Source: Globodera rostochiensis
Lineage: Eukaryota > Nematoda > Chromadorea > Rhabditida > Heteroderidae
DNA length: 64,000 nucleotides
Reading direction: 5' to 3'
Assembly: GCA_018350325.1 (NCBI GenBank)
Contig: JAEVLN010000005.1
Location: forward strand, 3,792,142 to 3,856,141
Shown here: positions 63,886 through 64,000 of the stretch, piece after piece
Layout: each line of letters starts with the position of its first letter
How positions within the stretch are numbered: the first letter of the stretch is position 1
Translations under genes and position numbers: made by a program
The notes under the pieces: model-generated
Told to the model about the DNA's origin: nothing
Databases searched by the model: none
What the model saw: only the letters and a program-made list of their open reading frames with translations

Positions 63886-64000
63886 TCAAATACTCTCCGA
63901 ATTTGAATTCCCAATTTCCCTAACAGAGCCGGCATTCCCGTCCACAGAAACATTTGGATGCAATTGCCCTCGTTTAAATTGGCTTTTCCATTTATACAAA
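63886..64000 (-). CDS. triple-HTH family copy Q, exon 2 end (partial)
   Basis: Minus strand, running off the right edge. It encodes the end of module 3 and the tail: LYKWKSQFKR-type, QLHPN, then GNAGSVREIGNSNSESI and TGA at 63888-63886. The tail is shortened by small deletions. Whether the whole gene is intact cannot be seen. Confidence 0.65.
   Translation of the reverse strand, partial: LYKWKSQFKRGQLHPNVSVDGNAGSVREIGNSNSESI

Overview
This window reads as A+T-rich nematode nuclear DNA. The supporting signs are short (44-60 nt) introns with GTGAGT/GTAAGT donors and TTTTACAG/TTTTCAG acceptors, blocks built from the nematode telomere hexamer TTAGGC (near 21565 and 60310), and many metazoan transposons (BEL/Pao, hAT, tRNA-like SINE, fold-back). 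A plant-parasitic tylenchid such as a cyst nematode is my best guess, inferred from the expanded secreted-protein family; the species cannot be fixed from this sequence.

The core of the window is a cluster of about 16 paralogues, on both strands, of one small gene family (labelled A-Q here). The intact plan is: signal peptide (M[N/E]EFWILIL..FFATNSLDKAES), an acidic/aromatic motif (FDEIFGEGWWDK), a linker (NVHHQIDRQNTQIG), a variable number of 10-20 residue repeats with N-S-T sequons (GQIEPNSTDQ / NPPLTESDHS), then three homologous helix-turn-helix-like modules each ending in a [TI]-[IL]-Y-x-W-K-type helix, and a short tail. A single phase-1 intron separates modules 2 and 3 in every copy, so the third module is missed unless the splice is seen. 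Open copies: A (468), B (4180), D (10990-), E (13591), F (18368-), H (21981), O (58396-), P (61091). Broken copies: C (7054), I/J (25659/32442), K (39111-), L (42609-), M (43750), N (56058). Q (63886-64000, minus) runs off the window edge. G (about 19590-20914) is a diverged, possibly older member with a pseudogene relic at 59281. I do not recognise the family; a secreted protein with several DNA-binding-like modules and an acidic motif suggests an effector that could act on DNA or chromatin, but that is inference.

Mobile DNA has reshaped the cluster. A 698-bp fold-back element splits the signal peptide of copy C. Two almost identical ~5.9 kb segments (23412-29378 and 30279-36161) each carry copies I/J, a 42-bp minisatellite, a hairpin and part of a hAT transposase gene. 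A complete, very young BEL/Pao LTR retrotransposon (44687-52896, 377-bp LTRs differing at one base by eye, 4-bp AAGA target duplication) sits in the 3' flank of copy M. It is strikingly G+C-rich against its surroundings, encodes an unbroken 1950-residue gag-pol polyprotein, and has two extra ORFs between pol and the 3' LTR. A 1395-bp hAT element (53701-55095) with 8-bp duplications is nested in a tRNA-like SINE, and two tandem copies of the same SINE (55526-56027) lie in the upstream region of copy N.

Two conserved upstream blocks recur before family members: type A (a GCCCA...TGGGC palindrome then TGTCATTTATTACTTTC) mostly before MEEFW/MEKFW/MEYFW copies, and type B (GATTTTCTGAGTGAC ... CCATTTTAGTTATTT ... 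TTTACAAAATATT) before MNEFW copies. The remaining sequence is A+T-rich filler, TE ends, low-complexity repeats and a few unrecognised gene fragments.
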